From contig JBBSNY010000014.1 in assembly GCA_038260305.1 (NCBI GenBank), positions 1 to 64,000 on the forward strand: DNA of 64,000 nucleotides. Reading direction: 5' to 3'. The position numbers and the translations under genes were made by a program. The stretch is from CADCVQ01 sp038260305. GTDB lineage: Bacteria; Actinomycetota; Thermoleophilia; Solirubrobacterales; Solirubrobacteraceae. Shown piece by piece: positions 14,192-22,521 of this stretch; the stretch's first letter is position 1; every line of letters begins with the position of its first letter. The notes under the pieces are model-generated. The model worked only from the letters and a program-made list of their open reading frames with translations, was not told the DNA's origin and did not search any database.

Positions 14192-14821
14192 CTATCCGAA
14201 GCGGGGGGGCTGCTTCGGGAACCGGAAGGGTCGCGAATCGGCGAAGGCGAGCATCGACGCACCGTTGTAGAGCTCGAATCGCACGAACACCCGCCGCGAC
14301 GGCGGGAGCGCAGGATCGATCCAGATCGGGGTGACCCAGTGATCGTTCGGAGTCTCGGGATGGAAGCGGCTCGACTCCACGGCAACGCGCGTGTCGCCGC
14401 CCTCGATGGGGATGCGCACGTGCGTCTTCGCGTCGTAGAGACGCTGGAACAGCGCAAGATCGTGGTGCTTGCGACCCTCCACGCTGATGGTCAGGTAGAC
14501 GACGGTCCCGAGCCGCTTGGCGAGGTTGGGCGAGGGCTTGCCCTCGCCGATGTCGAGTATGTAATCACCGAGCGAGACGGCGGGATCGATCTGGCTCGTG
14601 CGCAGCGAGGCGGTCACGAGGTTGCCGGGATCGGGCTTGGTGTCGGGGAAGAGCGTGAAGACGAGCCCGACGGATGCTGGCCCGGCCGCCACGATCGCCA
14701 GGAACGTGCCCCACACGCGCTTGGGAATCGTGATCCAGCGTCGCTTCACCGCGGTCGCTTCGGGCTTGTCGGCGTCGGCTGTGTCCGCGTCTGCCGTCGG
14801 CTTGGGGTCCGCCGCGGTCAC
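14192..14821 (-). CDS. Single-pass membrane protein of unknown function
   Basis: 209 residues from GTG 14821, overlapping the stop of the upstream gene as GTGA, so the two are coupled. A cytoplasmic Asp/Ala-rich N-terminus precedes one transmembrane helix (about 39-58, WGTFLAIVAAGPASVGLVF). An external beta-rich domain follows (LGTVVYLTISVEG, RVFVRFELYNGA). No catalytic motif was recognised. With its secreted partner it probably forms an envelope pair. Codon bias toward G/C is weaker than in neighbouring housekeeping genes, so it may be lineage-specific. Confidence 0.65.
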   Translation of the reverse strand: MTAADPKPTADADTADADKPEATAVKRRWITIPKRVWGTFLAIVAAGPASVGLVFTLFPDTKPDPGNLVTASLRTSQIDPAVSLGDYILDIGEGKPSPNLAKRLGTVVYLTISVEGRKHHDLALFQRLYDAKTHVRIPIEGGDTRVAVESSRFHPETPNDHWVTPIWIDPALPPSRRVFVRFELYNGASMLAFADSRPFRFPKQPPRFG

Positions 14822-15498
14822 CTCTTCTTCTTCGGGCAGTAGCGTCGCAGGTCCGCGTTATCCGCCTTCAGCCGTGCCGCGGCCTTGCGATCCTTCTTCT
14901 TATAGCGCGCGACGGTCTTGGGATCGCGCGACTTCAGGTACTTCTTGAAGGCCGACCGCGCAACCTTGTCATCGTGGAGCGTACCCTTGGCCGCTTGGCA
15001 CTCCGCTCCGGAGCCCGAGCCCGAGCCTCCTACCCCTGATTCGCGCACCAGCGTGAGCGTGTAGCTCATCCCGCCACAGCCCGGCTCGCCTTGGGCATCG
15101 ATCTCGACGAAGTAGAGCCCACGCTGGTTCTTCGGCAGCTCGCTGCTCGTGGCGGTGTCGGGAAGCACGGTCTTCCAGCGGATCGCGTGAACCTCGGGGC
15201 TCAGGACCGTCACGCGCAGCGCCTCGGCCGCACAGCCGCCCGCGCTGCGACGAATGGTGACGTGGAAATCATCGTCCCCCGTCAGCTTGACGGCGTACCA
15301 GTCGCGGTCTCCCGGCCGGTCTATCGCGGCGGTTACGGGAATGCCGAAGCGTGTCTGTAGGACCGCGCCGCCGGCATGGTCATCGGCCGGCTCGGCGCCC
15401 CAGGCGACTGGCGCCGTGAGCATCGCCGCGCATGCGACTGCGATGGATGCGCCCGTCCGAGCCGCCCGCCGATCCCACCAACCCGAAGACCCGCGCAT
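14818..15498 (-). CDS. Secreted protein of unknown function
   Basis: 226 residues from ATG 15498, with AGAGGGG upstream. A Sec-type signal peptide (basic start, hydrophobic IAVACAAMLTAPVAWGA) ends near residue 35. The mature part begins with a compact beta domain (RPGDRDWYAVKLTGDDDFHV, RGLYFVEIDAQGEPGCGG) that resembles bacterial pre-peptidase C-terminal (PPC) domains, which fold as jelly rolls next to secreted enzymes. A Gly/Ser linker then leads to a very basic, Lys-rich tail with four Cys in the mature protein overall. First gene of a two-gene operon with the membrane protein downstream. Confidence 0.65.
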   Translation of the reverse strand: MRGSSGWWDRRAARTGASIAVACAAMLTAPVAWGAEPADDHAGGAVLQTRFGIPVTAAIDRPGDRDWYAVKLTGDDDFHVTIRRSAGGCAAEALRVTVLSPEVHAIRWKTVLPDTATSSELPKNQRGLYFVEIDAQGEPGCGGMSYTLTLVRESGVGGSGSGSGAECQAAKGTLHDDKVARSAFKKYLKSRDPKTVARYKKKDRKAAARLKADNADLRRYCPKKKR

Positions 15499-15556
15499 CG
15501 CTCCACCCCTCTCGATTGTTGCACCAGGCTATACCCGGCGCCGCGCCAGGCCCGGC

Positions 15557-15562
15557 TAAGGT
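15557..15562 (+). promoter_or_regulatory. -10 hexamer TAAGGT upstream of the aldehyde dehydrogenase gene
   Basis: Here the hexamer lies 32 bases before the ATG, and GAGGAG sits eight bases before the start, so this transcript would have a normal short leader. Confidence 0.4.
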
Positions 15563-15594
15563 GTTCCGGGACGTCGATTCGAGGAGATGACGAC

Positions 15595-17136
15595 ATGGCC
15601 AGCGTCGATACGACGGCCGCACATAGCACGAACGGCCGCGGAGCCGGGGCCGAGATCGGAGTGCAGAACCCCGCCACGGGCGCCGCGATCGCCTACGTCC
15701 CGGACCTCTCCGCCGAGCGCGTCGCCGAGCTCGCCAAGCGCGGACGTGCGGCCCAGCCCGGCTGGCAGGCGCTCGGCTTCGACGGCCGCGCACGCGTCCT
15801 GCTGGCGATGCGCAAGTGGCTCATGGACAACGCCGACCGCGTCGTCGCGAAGATCGTCTCCGAGACGGGCAAGACGTACGAGGACGCCCACATGATCGAG
15901 GTCGTCTACACCGCCGGCGCGCTGACGTACTGGCCCAAGCACGCCGAAAGCTTCCTCGCCGACGAGAAGGTTCACGCGAGCACGCTCGCCGTCCTCGGCA
16001 AGAAGCTCGTCACGCGCTACGAGCCGCTCGGACTGATCGGCGTCATCGGCCCGTGGAACTACCCGATGCTGAACTCCTTCGGCGACTGCATCCCCGCGCT
16101 GCTGGCGGGCAACAGCGTGATCCTGAAACCGTCGGAGTTCACGCCGCTGACGTCGCTGCTGCTGGCCGAGGGTCTGGAACAGTGCGGGCTGCCGGCGAAC
16201 GTCTTCCAGGTCGCGACCGGCCGCGGCGCGACCGGCTCGGCGCTCGTAGATGAGGCCGACATGATCATGTTCACGGGCTCGACCGCGACCGGCAAGAAGG
16301 TCATGGCGCGCGCCGCGCAGTCGCTGACGCCGGTGTCGCTGGAGCTCGGCGGCAAGGACCCGATGATCGTGCTCGCCGACGCCGACCTCGAGCGCGCGGC
16401 GAACGCGGCCGTCTACTACTCGATGTTCAACGGCGGGCAGACGTGCATCTCCGTCGAGCGCGTGTACGTCGAGGCGCCGGTCTACGACGACTTCCTCGCG
16501 CGGGTCGTGAAGAAGGTCAAGGCGATCCGCCAGGGGCCCTCGACCGGTCCGGCGACCTCGGAGATCGGCTCGATGACAACCCCCGCGCAGCTCGAGATCG
16601 TCGAGCGCCACGTCGCCGACGCGATCGCCAAAGGCGCGCGCGCGCTGACGGGCGGCAAGCGCGCGGCCGGCAAGGGCCTGTTCTACGAGCCGACCGTGCT
16701 CGTCGACGTCGACCACACGATGCAGGCGATGACCGACGAGACGTTCGGCCCGACGCTGCCGATCATGCGGGTCTCCGACGCCGAAGAGGCGCTGCGCCTC
16801 GCCAACGACTCGCCGTACGGGCTGGCCGCCTCGATCTACACCGAGCGCCGGCGCGGGATCGCGCTCGCCAAGCGCCTCGAAGCGGGAGCCGTATGCGTCA
16901 ACGACGCCCTGCTGAACTACATGGCGGTCGAGCTGCCGATGGGCGGCTGGAAGGCGTCCGGCCTCGGCACGCGCCACGGCGCCGGCGGCATCCGCAAGTA
17001 CACCAAGCAGCAGTCGCTGCTCGTCAGCCGCCTGCATCTGAAGCGCGAGCTGTTCATGTTCCCGTATCGCGCCGCCGGCTCGAAGGCGCTGTTCCGGGGC
17101 GTGCGGCTCATCTACGGCCGCGGCAGGCGCGCCTGA
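15595..17136 (+). CDS. NAD(P)+-dependent aldehyde dehydrogenase (succinate-semialdehyde-type candidate)
   Basis: 513 residues from ATG 15595. It oxidises an aldehyde to the acid with NAD(P)+. The active site is complete: NYPMLNSFGDCIPALLAGN and KPSEFTP for cofactor and Asn, FTGSTATGK for the nucleotide, LELGGKDP with the general-base Glu, and GGQTCISVERV with the catalytic Cys. The C-terminal ~40 residues (RAAGSKALFRGVRLIYGRGRR) form an amphipathic tail like that of actinobacterial succinate-semialdehyde dehydrogenases of the GabD2 group. No GABA or semialdehyde pathway gene is adjacent, so the substrate stays open. The first ~25 residues are variable. Confidence 0.88.
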   Translation: MASVDTTAAHSTNGRGAGAEIGVQNPATGAAIAYVPDLSAERVAELAKRGRAAQPGWQALGFDGRARVLLAMRKWLMDNADRVVAKIVSETGKTYEDAHMIEVVYTAGALTYWPKHAESFLADEKVHASTLAVLGKKLVTRYEPLGLIGVIGPWNYPMLNSFGDCIPALLAGNSVILKPSEFTPLTSLLLAEGLEQCGLPANVFQVATGRGATGSALVDEADMIMFTGSTATGKKVMARAAQSLTPVSLELGGKDPMIVLADADLERAANAAVYYSMFNGGQTCISVERVYVEAPVYDDFLARVVKKVKAIRQGPSTGPATSEIGSMTTPAQLEIVERHVADAIAKGARALTGGKRAAGKGLFYEPTVLVDVDHTMQAMTDETFGPTLPIMRVSDAEEALRLANDSPYGLAASIYTERRRGIALAKRLEAGAVCVNDALLNYMAVELPMGGWKASGLGTRHGAGGIRKYTKQQSLLVSRLHLKRELFMFPYRAAGSKALFRGVRLIYGRGRRA

Positions 17137-17236
17137 GAGCACGCCAGGCCGTCGGGCCGGCTTCGGACCGCGTGGCACGCCCGGTCGCGGCGAGCCATGA
17201 TCGCCCGGTGGTCCATCGCATGACAATCAGCCGCTA

Positions 17237-18088
17237 GTGCTCGCGATCGCGCTCGCGCTGTGCTCGTCCGCGCTGTGGGGGCTGGCGGACTACCTCGGCG
17301 GGGTCAAGAGCCGCGTGCTGGCGGTACCGGTCGTGCTCGCCTGCACGTACCTCACGTCGCTGACCGTCATGGCGATCTTCGTCGGCGCGCGTGGCTCGGG
17401 GCCGCCGCAGACCGAGGCGATCGTCGCCGGCCTCGGCGCGGGCCTGTTCGGGATCGGCGGGCTCGTGGCGTTCTACCGCGGGCTGGCGATCGGGACGATG
17501 AGCATCGTCGCGCCGATCGCCTCGACGGGCGTCGCGCTGCCGGTGCTCGTCGGCCTCGCGAGTGGTGACGATCCGACGCTGATCGCGTCGATCGGCCTCG
17601 CCACCGCGATCGTCGGCGTCGTGCTCGCCTCCAAGGAAGGCGACGAGGGCGCCGGCGACCCGCAGACCCAGCGCCGCAGCGTCTTCCTCGCGCTCGCCGC
17701 GGGCATCGGCTTCGGGACGTACTTCGTGCTCGCCGGGATCGCCTCGCACGGCGACGTCGGCTGGGCGCTGCTGCTGTCGCGCATCTCCGCGTTTCCGTTC
17801 ATCGCCGCCTTCGCGCTGCTCGCGCTGCGCCGCGGCGGACGACGCCCGGTCGGCCGCGAGTACCTCGTCCTCGCCGGCATCGGCCTGCTCGACCTCGCCG
17901 CGAACGCCTTCTACAACACCGCCTCGACGATCGGCGCGCTGTCGATCGTGGCGGTCGCGAGCTCGCTGTATCCGGTCGTCACGGTCCTGCTCGCCGCCGC
18001 GCTGCTCGGCGAGCGCGTGCGCGGCATCCAGCGCATCGGGGTCGTCGTCGCGCTGTGCGGCGTGATCCTGATCGCAGCCGGGGCCTGA
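17237..18088 (+). CDS. EamA/DMT-family membrane transporter
   Basis: 283 residues from GTG 17237, ten predicted membrane helices arranged as two five-helix repeats. The two EamA repeats are visible as ALCSSALWGLADYLGG near the start and ALAAGIGFGTYFVLAGIA near residue 155. The C-terminal LYPVVTVLLAAALLGERV signature is typical of drug/metabolite exporters. Substrate cannot be told from sequence. Upstream is an aldehyde dehydrogenase gene 100 bp away, downstream ctaG after 30 bp. Confidence 0.85.
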   Translation: MLAIALALCSSALWGLADYLGGVKSRVLAVPVVLACTYLTSLTVMAIFVGARGSGPPQTEAIVAGLGAGLFGIGGLVAFYRGLAIGTMSIVAPIASTGVALPVLVGLASGDDPTLIASIGLATAIVGVVLASKEGDEGAGDPQTQRRSVFLALAAGIGFGTYFVLAGIASHGDVGWALLLSRISAFPFIAAFALLALRRGGRRPVGREYLVLAGIGLLDLAANAFYNTASTIGALSIVAVASSLYPVVTVLLAAALLGERVRGIQRIGVVVALCGVILIAAGA

Positions 18089-18118
18089 CGCGGCGGCGAC
18101 CTGTCAGCCTTGGCGCCG

Positions 18119-19015
18119 ATGCTCCCGGTCGCCGCCGCCGTGCAGATCGCCCCGCTGCAGATCGCCCCCGCGATCGGCTTCGGCGTCATGTACTTCGTGC
18201 GGGCTCGCACGCTCGCGCGGCGCGGGAGCCCGGTCCCGAGCTGGCGGCAGTCCTGCTGGTACAGCGGCCTCGCGATCATCGTCGTCGCGCTGTGCTCGCC
18301 GTTGGGCTCGCTGTCGGAGGAGCTGTTTCTCGCGCACATGTCCGAGCATCTGCTGATCGCCGATCTCGGCGCGCTCGTGCTCGTGCTGGGCCTGACCGGG
18401 CCGCTGCTGGCGCCGCTGCTGCGCACGCCGGGGCTGAGCTGGATGCGCGGGCTCTCCCATCCCGTGCCGGCGTTCGGGCTATGGGCCGTCGACCTGCTGT
18501 TCTGGCACCTGGTCGGCCCGCACGAGGCGGCGGTTCGCAACGACACCGTGCACGCCCTCCAGCACATGCTGTTCGTCGGCTTCGGGGTCAATATGTGGCT
18601 CGCGCTGCTCGGCCCTTTGCCAAAGCCCGCGTGGTTCGGCAACGCCGCGAAGTGCGGCTACATCATCGCGGTGCGACTGACGACGACGGTCCTGGCGAAC
18701 ATCTTCGTATGGTCCGATCACGCGTACTTCTCCGTCTACGCGAAGGGTGAACGCGCGCACGGGATCTCGCCGCTGTCTGACCAGGTCGTCGCGGGCTCGA
18801 TCATGATGGTCGAGGGCTCGATTCTCACGCTGTGCCTGTTCTGCTGGCTGTTCCTGCGCAGCGCCAACGAGGGCCAGGAGCGCCAGGAGCTCCTCGAGCT
18901 CGCGGCCGCGGGAGGCGTCGCGCTCGACGAGCGCCGAGCCGCGCGCGCGGTCGCGGCCGGCCGCGGATCGGAGTTGCGCGCGCGCATCGAGAAGGACGCG
19001 TCGAGCAGCTCGTAG
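18119..19015 (+). CDS. ctaG: Cytochrome c oxidase assembly factor of the CtaG/caa3 type
   Basis: 298 residues from ATG 18119 (TTG 18110 is possible). A seven-helix membrane protein of the caa3_CtaG family, required for assembly of the copper centres of cytochrome c oxidase. Conserved His-rich features are present: AHMSEHLLIADLGALVLVLG, LLFWHLVGPHEAAV, VHALQHMLFVGFG and SDHAYFSVY. The C-terminal ~50 residues form a charged cytoplasmic tail. No oxidase subunit genes are in the window; two cupredoxins encoded at 35.1 and 51.2 kb could be redox or copper partners, which is speculation. Confidence 0.88.
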   Translation: MLPVAAAVQIAPLQIAPAIGFGVMYFVRARTLARRGSPVPSWRQSCWYSGLAIIVVALCSPLGSLSEELFLAHMSEHLLIADLGALVLVLGLTGPLLAPLLRTPGLSWMRGLSHPVPAFGLWAVDLLFWHLVGPHEAAVRNDTVHALQHMLFVGFGVNMWLALLGPLPKPAWFGNAAKCGYIIAVRLTTTVLANIFVWSDHAYFSVYAKGERAHGISPLSDQVVAGSIMMVEGSILTLCLFCWLFLRSANEGQERQELLELAAAGGVALDERRAARAVAAGRGSELRARIEKDASSSS

Positions 19016-19023
19016 GGACTGGG

Positions 19024-19029
19024 TACTGT
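19024..19029 (+). promoter_or_regulatory. -10 hexamer TACTGT, leaderless geometry
   Basis: Seven bases before the ATG of the 86-residue protein gene, 8 bp after the stop of ctaG, suggesting the small gene has its own promoter. Confidence 0.45.
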
Positions 19030-19036
19030 CAACGGC

Positions 19037-19297
19037 ATGTCTTCATTCATGAACCAGCTCACGAAGCTCGCGAAGTCCCCGCAGGGCAAGAAGCTCGTCG
19101 ACAAGGCGCAGCAGATCGCCAAGGATCCGAAGACCAAGGAGCAGGTCGAGAAGGCGAAGCTCAAGCTCGCCGAGCTCCGCGACAACGCCACGAAGAAGGA
19201 CACGCCGCACGACGAGGCACCGAAGGCCGACGCTCCGACGGCCGATGCTCCAGCGGCCGCCAAGGCCGAAGACGCGCAGACGCCTCCGGCCGCCTGA
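19037..19297 (+). CDS. Small Lys/Ala-rich protein, unknown function
   Basis: 86 residues. The first ~50 form a highly charged amphipathic helix (MNQLTKLAKSPQGKKLVDKA), followed by a Pro/Ala/Asp low-complexity tail. It is superficially like actinobacterial Rv0909/MT0933-type small antitoxins and stress proteins but lacks their clear signature, so no family is claimed. No toxin neighbour. Regular codon use and a plausible promoter support that it is a real gene. Confidence 0.6.
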   Translation: MSSFMNQLTKLAKSPQGKKLVDKAQQIAKDPKTKEQVEKAKLKLAELRDNATKKDTPHDEAPKADAPTADAPAAAKAEDAQTPPAA

Positions 19298-19423
19298 GCG
19301 CAGGCGCGCGCGGCTGCGCTCGCGCCGACGACCACGCGCAACTCGTCGGACCGCGGCTTAGGGTCGCTGCGACGGGAGCCGCGCTCGCCGCAACCTTCCC
19401 CCGCTAGGTTGGTTGCAACGTCC

Positions 19424-20785
19424 GTGCGTCGACTTCTCCCCCTGACCGTCCTGCTCTGCCTGCTGGCGAGCGCTCCCGCGAGCGCGTCGAAGACCCAGCC
19501 GATGACCTTCGAGGCGCCGCGCGACCTCATGAACCCCGTGACCCGTCCTGCGGCACTCGACGAGCTCGCGTCGCTCGGCGTGCACTCGCTGCGGATCATC
19601 GTCACCTGGAAGACCGTCGCGCCCGGCGCCAACAAGTCGACGAAGCCGAACTTCGAGCCGACGAACCCTGATGCCTACGACTGGGGCGAGTACGAGCCGC
19701 TGATGGCCGCCGCGAAGGCCCGTGGCTGGTCGGTGATCATGACGATCTCCGGCCCGGTCCCCGTCTGGGCGACCGCCGCCAAGCTCGACGACAAGACGCG
19801 GCCGAGCGCCGCCGCGTTCGCCGCCTTCACGACCGCCGTCGGGCGCAAGTTCGGCAACCAGGTCGGCACGTGGGCGATCTGGAACGAGCCCAACCAGCCG
19901 CAGTTCCTGCTGCCGCAGTTCGGCCACGGCGGCAAGGCGCTGTCACCGAAGATCTACCGCAGCCTCTACCTGGCGGGCGTGCGCGGGCTGCGCAAGGCGG
20001 GCCAGACGAAGGACAAGATCCTGCTCGGAGAGACGTCGCCCCGCGGCACCGGTCGCGTCGTCGCGCCGCTCGCCTTCCTGCGCGGCGTGCTGTGCCTGAA
20101 CGCGAAGTACAAGCGCATCGGCAAGTGCGCCCCGCTGAGCGCCAGCGGCTACGCGCACCACGCGTACACGACGCGCCAGGGCCCGTTCTTCAAGCCCGCG
20201 AACCGCGACGACGTCACGATCGGGGTGCTCGTGCGGCTGACGAGGGCGCTCGCCCGCGCGAAGTCCGCCGGGGCGTTGAAGAAGGCGCTGCCGATCTACC
20301 TGACGGAGTTCGGCATCCAGTCGACGCCGGACACGATCCAGGGCGTCTCGCTGTCCAAGCAGGTCGAGTACCGGGCGATCGCCGAGCGGATCGCCTACGA
20401 GAACCCGCGCGTCGTCTCGTTCTCGCAGTACCTGCTGCGCGACAGCGACGCGTCCGCGCCCGGCGTCTACGGCGGCTTCGAGTCGGGCCTGCGCTTCGCC
20501 GACGGCCGACCGAAGCCCTCGCTGCCGGCCTTCCGCCTGCCGATCGCCGTCCGCCGCACCGGCCACCGGGCCTCGGTGTGGGGCCTCGTGCGACCGGCGA
20601 CGGGCGTCACGACGGCCACGATCACCTACGCGAACAGGGGCTCGTCGCGCTTCCGGCGGCTGAGGACGGTGCGGACCGACGCGCGCGGCTACTTCCGCTT
20701 CACGACGTCCTGGCGTGCCGGCCGGCGCTGGAACGTGACCTGGCAGGACCAGACCGGCTCGCCGGTCGGCTCCTACACGCGCTGA
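19424..20785 (+). CDS. Secreted glycoside hydrolase of clan GH-A type
   Basis: 453 residues from GTG 19424 (TTG 19409 adds five residues). A signal peptide (VRRLLPLTVLLCLLASAPASA) precedes a (beta/alpha)8-like catalytic domain. TWAIWNEPNQPQF carries the Asn-Glu acid/base pair at the end of strand 4, and PIYLTEFGIQS carries the nucleophile Glu at strand 7. This is the GH-A arrangement seen in GH5, GH39 and related families. The C-terminal ~80 residues are a beta-sandwich (ASVWGLVRPATGVTTATITY). It would cleave an external polysaccharide; the substrate is not predictable. Confidence 0.8.
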   Translation: MRRLLPLTVLLCLLASAPASASKTQPMTFEAPRDLMNPVTRPAALDELASLGVHSLRIIVTWKTVAPGANKSTKPNFEPTNPDAYDWGEYEPLMAAAKARGWSVIMTISGPVPVWATAAKLDDKTRPSAAAFAAFTTAVGRKFGNQVGTWAIWNEPNQPQFLLPQFGHGGKALSPKIYRSLYLAGVRGLRKAGQTKDKILLGETSPRGTGRVVAPLAFLRGVLCLNAKYKRIGKCAPLSASGYAHHAYTTRQGPFFKPANRDDVTIGVLVRLTRALARAKSAGALKKALPIYLTEFGIQSTPDTIQGVSLSKQVEYRAIAERIAYENPRVVSFSQYLLRDSDASAPGVYGGFESGLRFADGRPKPSLPAFRLPIAVRRTGHRASVWGLVRPATGVTTATITYANRGSSRFRRLRTVRTDARGYFRFTTSWRAGRRWNVTWQDQTGSPVGSYTR

Positions 20786-20866
20786 CGACGGGCGCGCTCG
20801 ACGGCGGCGACCGCCGATCTCGCGCATCGTGGCCCGGCGGCCAGGCTACGCGCTGCCATCCGCCAC

Positions 20867-20872
20867 TACGCT
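20867..20872 (+). promoter_or_regulatory. -10 hexamer TACGCT, leaderless geometry
   Basis: Six bases before the GTG of the methyltransferase gene. Confidence 0.45.
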
Positions 20873-20878
20873 GCAACG

Positions 20879-21514
20879 GTGTCCCGCTGGGCTCCCGAGA
20901 ACGTCTACGCGACGGCCAGGCCGGGGCTGCGCACGCGCGTCGCGTCGGTCGCCTCGGGACGCGCGCGCCGGCGCCGCCATAAGCGCATGTTCGCGCTGAC
21001 CGGGGCCACGCACGAGACGCGGATCGTCGACGTCGGCTGCGGGCGCCTCGGTCTGCGCCGCCACGAGCCCGATCTCGACATCACCGGCGTCGACGTCTCC
21101 GAGCGCCCGGACTACCCGGGCGCGTTCGTGCTCGGCGACGTGCTCGACGGCCTGCCGTTCGCCGACGGCGAGTTCGACCTCGCGTACTGCTCGAGCGTCA
21201 TCGAGCACGTGGCGCCCGCCGACCGCGAGGCGTTCGCGCGCGAACTGCGACGGGTCGCGCGCGGTTGGTACGTGCAGACTCCGGCGTTCTCGTTCCCGCT
21301 CGAGCCGCACGCGCTGCTGCCGATCGCGCACTGGCTGCCGGTCGCCGTGCGGCGCCCGTACTGGCGGCTGGGCGTCGCGGGCGACTGGGAGGAGATCTCG
21401 CTGCTGCGCCGCGCCGAGATGACCGCGCTGTTCGGGGCGCCCGTCGCGGAGCGCGTCGGCCCGCTCGTGAAGAGCTGGGTCAGCGTGCGGCCGCCCGGTC
21501 GTGCCGCGCCGTAG
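20879..21514 (+). CDS. SAM-dependent class I methyltransferase
   Basis: 211 residues from GTG 20879. The Rossmann-fold motifs are clear: motif I IVDVGCGRLGLR, an acidic residue in ITGVDVSERP, then GDVLDGLPFADGEFDLAYCSSVIEHV, the Methyltransf_11 signature for a small-molecule methyltransferase. A basic N-terminus (RARRRRHKR) could contact a membrane or nucleic acid. Substrate unknown. It ends 12 bp before sixA, which has its own promoter-like hexamer. Confidence 0.85.
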   Translation: MSRWAPENVYATARPGLRTRVASVASGRARRRRHKRMFALTGATHETRIVDVGCGRLGLRRHEPDLDITGVDVSERPDYPGAFVLGDVLDGLPFADGEFDLAYCSSVIEHVAPADREAFARELRRVARGWYVQTPAFSFPLEPHALLPIAHWLPVAVRRPYWRLGVAGDWEEISLLRRAEMTALFGAPVAERVGPLVKSWVSVRPPGRAAP

Positions 21515-21517
21515 GCT
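21512..21517 (+). promoter_or_regulatory. -10 hexamer TAGGCT, leaderless geometry
   Basis: Overlaps the stop codon of the methyltransferase gene and ends nine bases before the ATG of sixA. Confidence 0.45.
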
Positions 21518-21526
21518 GCACGTCCG

Positions 21527-21988
21527 ATGGCCGCCCAACTGTGGTTCCTGCGACACGGTGAGGCCGAGCCGCATGACGCGCGCCCCGACGAGCAGCGGCG
21601 CCTCACGCCGCGCGGCGAGGAGCAGTCGCGGGCCGCCGGTCGCGCGCTGCTCGCGCTCGAGCTGACGTTCCAGCTCGTCGTCACGAGCCCGCGCGTGCGC
21701 GCGCTCGACACCGCCCGCCTCGCCTGCGAGGCGCTCCGCTACGAGCCGGTCACGCACGCGCCGCTCGGCGCCGGCTTCGATGCCGACGACGCCCGCGATC
21801 TGGCCCGGCCCGACAAGCGCGTGCTGCTCGTCGGCCACAACCCCGACTTCGAGCAGGTCGTCCACGACCTCACCGGCGCGTCGATCGACCTGAAGAAGGG
21901 CGCCGTCGCGGCCGTCCGCGTCGACGGCCACAATGGGCTGCTGATCGCGCTCCTGCGTCCGCGCGAGATCGCGCGCATCGGCTCCTGA
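21527..21988 (+). CDS. sixA: SixA-type phosphohistidine phosphatase
   Basis: 153 residues. A histidine-phosphatase superfamily member of minimal size. LWFLRHGEAEP near the N-terminus carries the catalytic RHG; LVVTSPRVRALDTA and LLVGHNPDFEQVV supply the second Arg and the C-terminal His. SixA proteins remove phosphate from His residues of phosphotransfer proteins. No phosphorelay gene is adjacent. The stop is six bases from the 3' end of a decayed oxidoreductase gene on the other strand. Confidence 0.9.
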   Translation: MAAQLWFLRHGEAEPHDARPDEQRRLTPRGEEQSRAAGRALLALELTFQLVVTSPRVRALDTARLACEALRYEPVTHAPLGAGFDADDARDLARPDKRVLLVGHNPDFEQVVHDLTGASIDLKKGAVAAVRVDGHNGLLIALLRPREIARIGS

Positions 21989-21994
21989 GCGCCG

Positions 21995-22512
21995 CTACAG
22001 GAGCTTCGCCGTCGCGCGGGCGGCGATCAGCAGCGGGTCGTAGACGCCGCTGAACGGAGGCGCGTAGGAGAGGTCGAGCAGCGCGAGCTCGTCGACGTGC
22101 AGGTGAGTCCAGGCCGCGGTCGCGAGCACGTCGATGCGCTTCGCCGCACCCTCGACGCCGACGATCTGGCCGCCGAGCAGGCGACCGCTGTCGGCGTCCG
22201 CGACGAGCTTGACCCAGATCGGTCCTGAGCCCGGGTAGTAGCCGGCGCGCGTACGGTCCTCGATCGTCGCGCTGACGACGCGGTGCCGATGACACCCGGG
22301 AAGCGGACGTCGCCGCCGGTCGCGTTCGTGCCCGCGATCCGGCCCTGCTTGTTGGCGTGCGTACCGAGCTGGATGTTCACCGCGCGATCGAGCAGGCGGT
22401 GGTGGCTCTCGGCGCAGTCGCCGGCGGCGAAGACGCCGTCGTGGCCGGGGCAGCGCTGGTGGTCGTCGACGCGCGGCGCGCCGCTGTCGCCGAACTCCAG
22501 CGGTCGTCGCAC
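21995..22512 (-). pseudogene. Remnant of a CoA-disulfide-reductase-like flavoprotein (truncated and frameshifted)
   Basis: The minus strand first reads VRRPLEFGDSGA, VFAAGDCAESHHRLL (the FAD-binding ATG/GD motif), NIQLGTHANKQGRIAGTNA and FPGVIGTA in one frame. It continues in another frame with VVSATIEDRTRAGYYPG, GRLLGGQIVGVEGAAKRIDV and LDLSYAPPFSGVYDPL. Both halves belong to the pyridine nucleotide-disulfide oxidoreductases of the CoA-disulfide reductase/NADH oxidase group. The FAD and NAD domains that should come before them (roughly 250 residues) are missing. At the junction near 22280 the usual ~20-30 residues after FPGVIGTA are also absent and the frame changes. Two lesions make this a dead gene. 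It lies directly downstream of fpg. Confidence 0.8.
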
Positions 22513-22521
22513 ACCCGGTGC

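Noticed and set aside
14818..15498. Secreted PPC-like protein as part of a defence or toxin delivery unit
   Set aside because: No toxin, immunity or secretion gene is near, and PPC-like domains are common in ordinary secreted proteins.
19037..19297. The 86-residue Lys/Ala-rich protein as an MT0933-type antitoxin
   Set aside because: The family signature and a toxin partner are missing; only general composition is similar.
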